A stretch of DNA of 64,000 bases from Acidimicrobiaceae bacterium (GTDB lineage Bacteria > Actinomycetota > Acidimicrobiia > Acidimicrobiales > RAAP-2), in the NCBI GenBank assembly GCA_027306585.1, contig DAHUZJ010000077.1, forward strand, positions 1 through 64,000, read 5' to 3'. The notes beneath the pieces were generated by a model. It searched no databases. It saw only the letters and a list, made by a program, of their open reading frames with translations, and was not told where the DNA came from. The position numbers were made by a program, and so were the translations under genes. This document shows positions 61,589-64,000 of the stretch, piece by piece (positions within the stretch are counted from its first letter, which is position 1; the number at the start of each line of letters is the position of its first letter).

Positions 61589-61676
61589 GGAGGGATGGCA
61601 GAGCGGACGAATGCGCGGCTCTTGAAAAGCCGTGGGGCTCCGGTCCCCGTGGGTTCAAATCCCACTCCCTCCGCCA
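61589..61676 (+). tRNA. tRNA-Ser (anticodon UGA)
   Basis: The acceptor pairs GGAGGGA with TCCCTCC and is followed by G and an encoded CCA. The anticodon stem CGGCT/AGCCG encloses loop CTTGAAA. A long variable arm and T loop TTCAAAT are present. It is the first of two tRNA-Ser genes flanking tadA. Confidence 0.96.
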
Positions 61677-61758
61677 CCCAAGAGACACGACCTCTGGTCC
61701 GACGCCGGGCCGACGCGGTGCGACGGGGCAACCGACCAGACGTGCGAGGAGGACGACG

Positions 61759-62244
61759 GTGACCAGCGAGGCCGAGGCGCCATCGACGCACGTCGCCTCC
61801 GACACAGCGGCCATGGACGCGGCGCTCGTCGAGGCCCGGAAGGCGCTCGCCCACGGCGACGTCCCGGTCGGCGCGGTCGCCGTCGCCGGCGACGGCGTCC
61901 TGGCCGCACGGCACAACGAGCGGGAGCTGCGCGGCGACCCGACGGCGCACGCCGAGCTGCTGGTCCTCCGGGACGTGGCACGGCTGCTCGGCGGTTGGCG
62001 GCTGACCGGCGTGACCATCGTGGCCACCCTCGAGCCCTGCCCGATGTGCGCTGGTGCCCTGGTGGCGGCCCGGGTGGGACGGCTCGTCATCGGGGCGCCC
62101 GACCCTCGCGCTGGAGCCTGCGGCTCGCTCTACAACCTGTGCGCGGACCCCCGACTGAACCACGAGGTCCCGTTGACGACCGGCGTTCGGGCCGTCGAGT
62201 GCGCCGACCTGCTCACCGGCTTCTTCGCCGAGCGGAGGGGCTGA
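61759..62244 (+). CDS. tadA: tRNA-specific adenosine deaminase
   Basis: TadA converts A34 of tRNA-Arg(ACG) to inosine. The 161-residue product has the zinc ligands and catalytic Glu in PTAHAELLVLRD (HAE) and PCPMCAGALVAARV (PCxxC), with VPVGAVAVAGDG near the N-terminus. GTG 61759 has GAGGAGG upstream. It sits between two tRNA-Ser genes. Confidence 0.95.
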   Translation: MTSEAEAPSTHVASDTAAMDAALVEARKALAHGDVPVGAVAVAGDGVLAARHNERELRGDPTAHAELLVLRDVARLLGGWRLTGVTIVATLEPCPMCAGALVAARVGRLVIGAPDPRAGACGSLYNLCADPRLNHEVPLTTGVRAVECADLLTGFFAERRG

Positions 62245-62321
62245 CGCGAGGGGCGGCCGTGGCGCGCGAGCCCACGGCCCGCTGACGATCGGCCGTGCCG
62301 CCAGCCGGTAACCTCTTCGCC

Positions 62322-62410
62322 GGAGGCGTGCGAGAGCGGCCGAATCGGACGGTCTCGAAAACCGTTGTACCCCCTGGGTACCGTGGGTTCAAATCCCACC
62401 GCCTCCGCCA
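62322..62410 (+). tRNA. tRNA-Ser (anticodon CGA)
   Basis: The acceptor pairs GGAGGCG with CGCCTCC, followed by G and an encoded CCA. The anticodon stem ACGGT/ACCGT encloses loop CTCGAAA. The variable arm is long, as expected for Ser. The sequence downstream of it becomes A+T-rich. Confidence 0.96.
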
Positions 62411-62875
62411 GAGGCTCCCCGGAGGGCCGTAGGCAGAGTGGACGAGGGCCCCGGCCCGGCGGCCCGGCGAGGGTCCCGGCCGGGGCCTTCGTCGGTCATG
62501 GCGGCCTCGCCCACAGGCACCGCCGGCCGCTCCCGAGCGCTCCCGAGCTCTGCGCCGAAGGTCCGGATGGTCCTCGGGACGCGACCACGAGGTACGCCCG
62601 GCGTCCCGCTCACGGCCGTTCCGTCCGACGCCATCCGGGCGGGGGGGCGGGACGAACCACGGCGGCGAAATCCTAAGAAAGAAAACTGGGTTTTCTTTCT
62701 TAGTGCAATTGTCGGTTCGGCGCTCCTACGCTTTTGCCGACCTATGAAGACGATAGATAAATCTAGCACACGATTTCGGCGCCTGCATTCCGCATTTCAC
62801 AGAGGCGCACACCGCCGCGTGCGCCGACCGTTCTGCCGAGACGGACGGTCTCGGGCACGGACGGAAGGCGGCAGC
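62411..62875. other. intergenic stretch with A+T-rich patch after tRNA-Ser
   Basis: No gene is recognised. The first ~250 bases are G+C-rich like the rest. From about 62670 to 62810 the sequence turns strikingly A+T-rich and contains a perfect palindrome and several TA-rich -10-like hexamers (near 62754-62764). The change next to a tRNA 3' end suggests imported DNA or a specialised promoter of the surface-protein gene. Confidence 0.5.
62673..62703. repeat. perfect 14-bp-arm A+T-rich palindrome
   Basis: CTAAGAAAGAAAAC and its exact complement flank a 3-base TGG spacer. Purine and pyrimidine runs make it unlike any other hairpin in the window. It could be a terminator of unknown direction, an operator, or the end of an element. 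Confidence 0.85.
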
Positions 62876-64000
62876 ATGTGGCGGGCGGCTCGGGCGTTGG
62901 CGACGCTGCTCGTCGCTGGTGGCATCGGATCGATCGCGGCCGGGATCGACCAGCTGGCGTCGCCCGCCACCGTTGCGGGCGCGGCGAACGGTTACGGGCC
63001 TGGCGTCGGTCCACAGACACCGACGGGTCACTGGGGCGGCGCCTACGTGCTGCAGGGTGTTCCCGGCTACGGCTACTGCATCCAGCCCGGTGCCGCCGAC
63101 CCGATCGAGCTGAGCGCCACGACGTGGTCCCCCGTGCCCTATCCGGGCAGCAGGCTCTGGTCGAACGGGCAGATGGCGGCACTCGCGTACTTCGCCGAGC
63201 GCTACCAGGGCACCGGCTATGGCGGCTACTCGGTCAGCCAGACGACCGCCGCCATCGCCGACGTGGCATACGCGTCGGCCGGGGGGACAACCCCACCCTC
63301 CAGCAGGCCACCGGCGCAACTGCTCGCCGACGTCGAGGCGTGGATCGTGACGTACGCCGGGCCCTGGACCATCGCCGTCTCGATGACACCGCCGGCGGGG
63401 GCCACGTTCGCCCCCTCGACCAACTACTCGGGCACCATCACCGTGCGGAGCGCCACCGGAGCCGGCGTAGGTGGCCTCGAGCTCATCCCCCCCGCCACCG
63501 GGGGACCCTCGACCGGCGAGATCAGCAACTTCGTCTGGCTCCAGCCGACCACCGATGCAGCCGGCGCGATGGGGTTCCAATGGAACATCGACAGTTCCCC
63601 ACCGGGCGGCTCGTTTGCCGCCGGCGGAATAGGCATTATCGGAGGAGCTCCAGGGACAGCACCACCGACGTACGGGACGCCCACCGGGGTGGGCGGCCAG
63701 ACGATGCTCGTCTCCGGAGCGCCCGCTGGCCCGACGACCAGCTTCAGCGGTGTGGTCGCTGCGTCGGCGACAGACCACGGCACGATCTCGATCGACAAGG
63801 CGGTCGCCGACGCGTCCTTCTACCAGCCGGTCGGTGCCGTCTTCCAGGTACGCAACGGGGCCGGCCAGGTGCTCGACACCCTCACCACCAACATCGACGG
63901 ACAGGCCGGACCGTCGATCCCGCTCACAGCGCCTCTGAGCGGCGCCCTCTACGACGTGCACGAGGCCGTCGCCCCGCTGGGCTACCTGCCCGCGCCCGAC
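62876..64000 (+). CDS. exported surface protein with SpaA-like domain (partial)
   Basis: The frame is open from ATG 62876 to the window edge (375 codons). The N-terminus is a signal peptide (MWRAARALATLLVAGGIGSI...AGAA). About residues 45-120 resemble a domain also seen in cell-wall or thioester-type surface proteins (GYCIQPGAADP, AALAYFAERYQG). The Thr/Gly-rich middle includes SMTPPAGATFAP. The last ~70 residues, ISIDKAVADASFYQPVGAVF to YDVHEAVAPLGYLP, are a prealbumin/SpaA-type Ig-like repeat. The product is probably wall-anchored or secreted, but the sorting end is outside the window. AAGG precedes the start. Confidence 0.85.
   Translation, partial: MWRAARALATLLVAGGIGSIAAGIDQLASPATVAGAANGYGPGVGPQTPTGHWGGAYVLQGVPGYGYCIQPGAADPIELSATTWSPVPYPGSRLWSNGQMAALAYFAERYQGTGYGGYSVSQTTAAIADVAYASAGGTTPPSSRPPAQLLADVEAWIVTYAGPWTIAVSMTPPAGATFAPSTNYSGTITVRSATGAGVGGLELIPPATGGPSTGEISNFVWLQPTTDAAGAMGFQWNIDSSPPGGSFAAGGIGIIGGAPGTAPPTYGTPTGVGGQTMLVSGAPAGPTTSFSGVVAASATDHGTISIDKAVADASFYQPVGAVFQVRNGAGQVLDTLTTNIDGQAGPSIPLTAPLSGALYDVHEAVAPLGYLPAPD

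Noticed and set aside
17138..62410. One of the three tRNA-Ser-like genes being tRNA-Sec
   Set aside because: Anticodon loops give GCU, UGA and CGA with normal serine-type 7-bp acceptors; none reads UGA.
1..64000. CRISPR arrays, insertion sequences, integrases, rRNA
   Set aside because: No regularly spaced repeats, transposase or integrase genes, or rRNA sequences were seen. The repeats present are short in-frame tandem repeats or hairpins.

Overview
The window is very G+C-rich, densely coded DNA with many GTG starts, 4-bp start/stop overlaps and promoters of the TAnnnT type placed 6-7 bases before a start codon. The gene content (rimO-pgsA-cinA next to recA, an Lhr-type helicase, a CYTH-CHAD protein, an ACT-domain SerB, a LexA-type GAAC-N4-GTTC box at recA) points to a high-G+C actinobacterium, perhaps Acidimicrobiia. 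The lineage is an inference from gene order and style; no rRNA or other marker settles it.

Positions 1-29,929 are mostly housekeeping: a Fic protein, tRNA-Lys, a ComF-like phosphoribosyltransferase, a TetR regulator, serB with a LOG-family protein and a hexapeptide acetyltransferase, a Tat-exported dimethylformamidase-like protein, a DUF3048 lipoprotein, recA with its SOS operator, thpR, a macro-domain protein, an XRE regulator under a large nested dyad, the operon rimO-pgsA-cinA, tRNA-Ser(GCU), a Nudix hydrolase, the CYTH-CHAD protein, a ~1,540-residue Lhr helicase, a patatin-like lipase, an unrecognised translationally coupled gene pair, and typA.

Positions ~29,980-60,550 are an accessory catabolic island. 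It holds three paralogous alpha/beta hydrolases resembling 2,6-dihydroxypseudooxynicotine hydrolase, a phytoene-desaturase-like flavoprotein, an aldo/keto reductase, a complete branched-chain-amino-acid-type ABC transporter (livKHMGF), two small cupins, a CocE-type hydrolase, an acetolactate-synthase-like ThDP enzyme, a creatininase-family protein, a zinc dehydrogenase, two DapA-family lyases, a beta-hydroxyacid dehydrogenase, two M24-fold proteins with altered metal ligands, an aldehyde dehydrogenase, 2-oxoacid dehydrogenase E1 alpha and beta subunits, and one LacI-family regulator. Six copies of a 14-bp palindrome (consensus YGCAAWCGWTTGCA) sit at or beside the start of six transcription units, four of them just after or overlapping the -10 element of a TTGACA promoter. 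The simplest reading is one LacI regulon: uptake through Liv, hydrolytic C-C or C-N cleavage, aldol cleavage and oxidation to central acids. The substrate is not identified.

Inside the island, at 52,873-53,427, is an OsmC-family gene whose catalytic peroxidatic cysteine codon is replaced by an in-frame UGA, followed at a suitable distance by a small hairpin with G at the start of its loop. This is a good candidate for a selenoprotein.

Positions 60,620-64,000 return to a conserved block (an OmpR-type response regulator with a coupled upstream mini-ORF, tRNA-Ser(UGA), tadA, tRNA-Ser(CGA)). An unusually A+T-rich stretch follows, with a perfect 14-bp-arm palindrome, and then the start of an exported surface protein with a SpaA-like domain that runs off the window.
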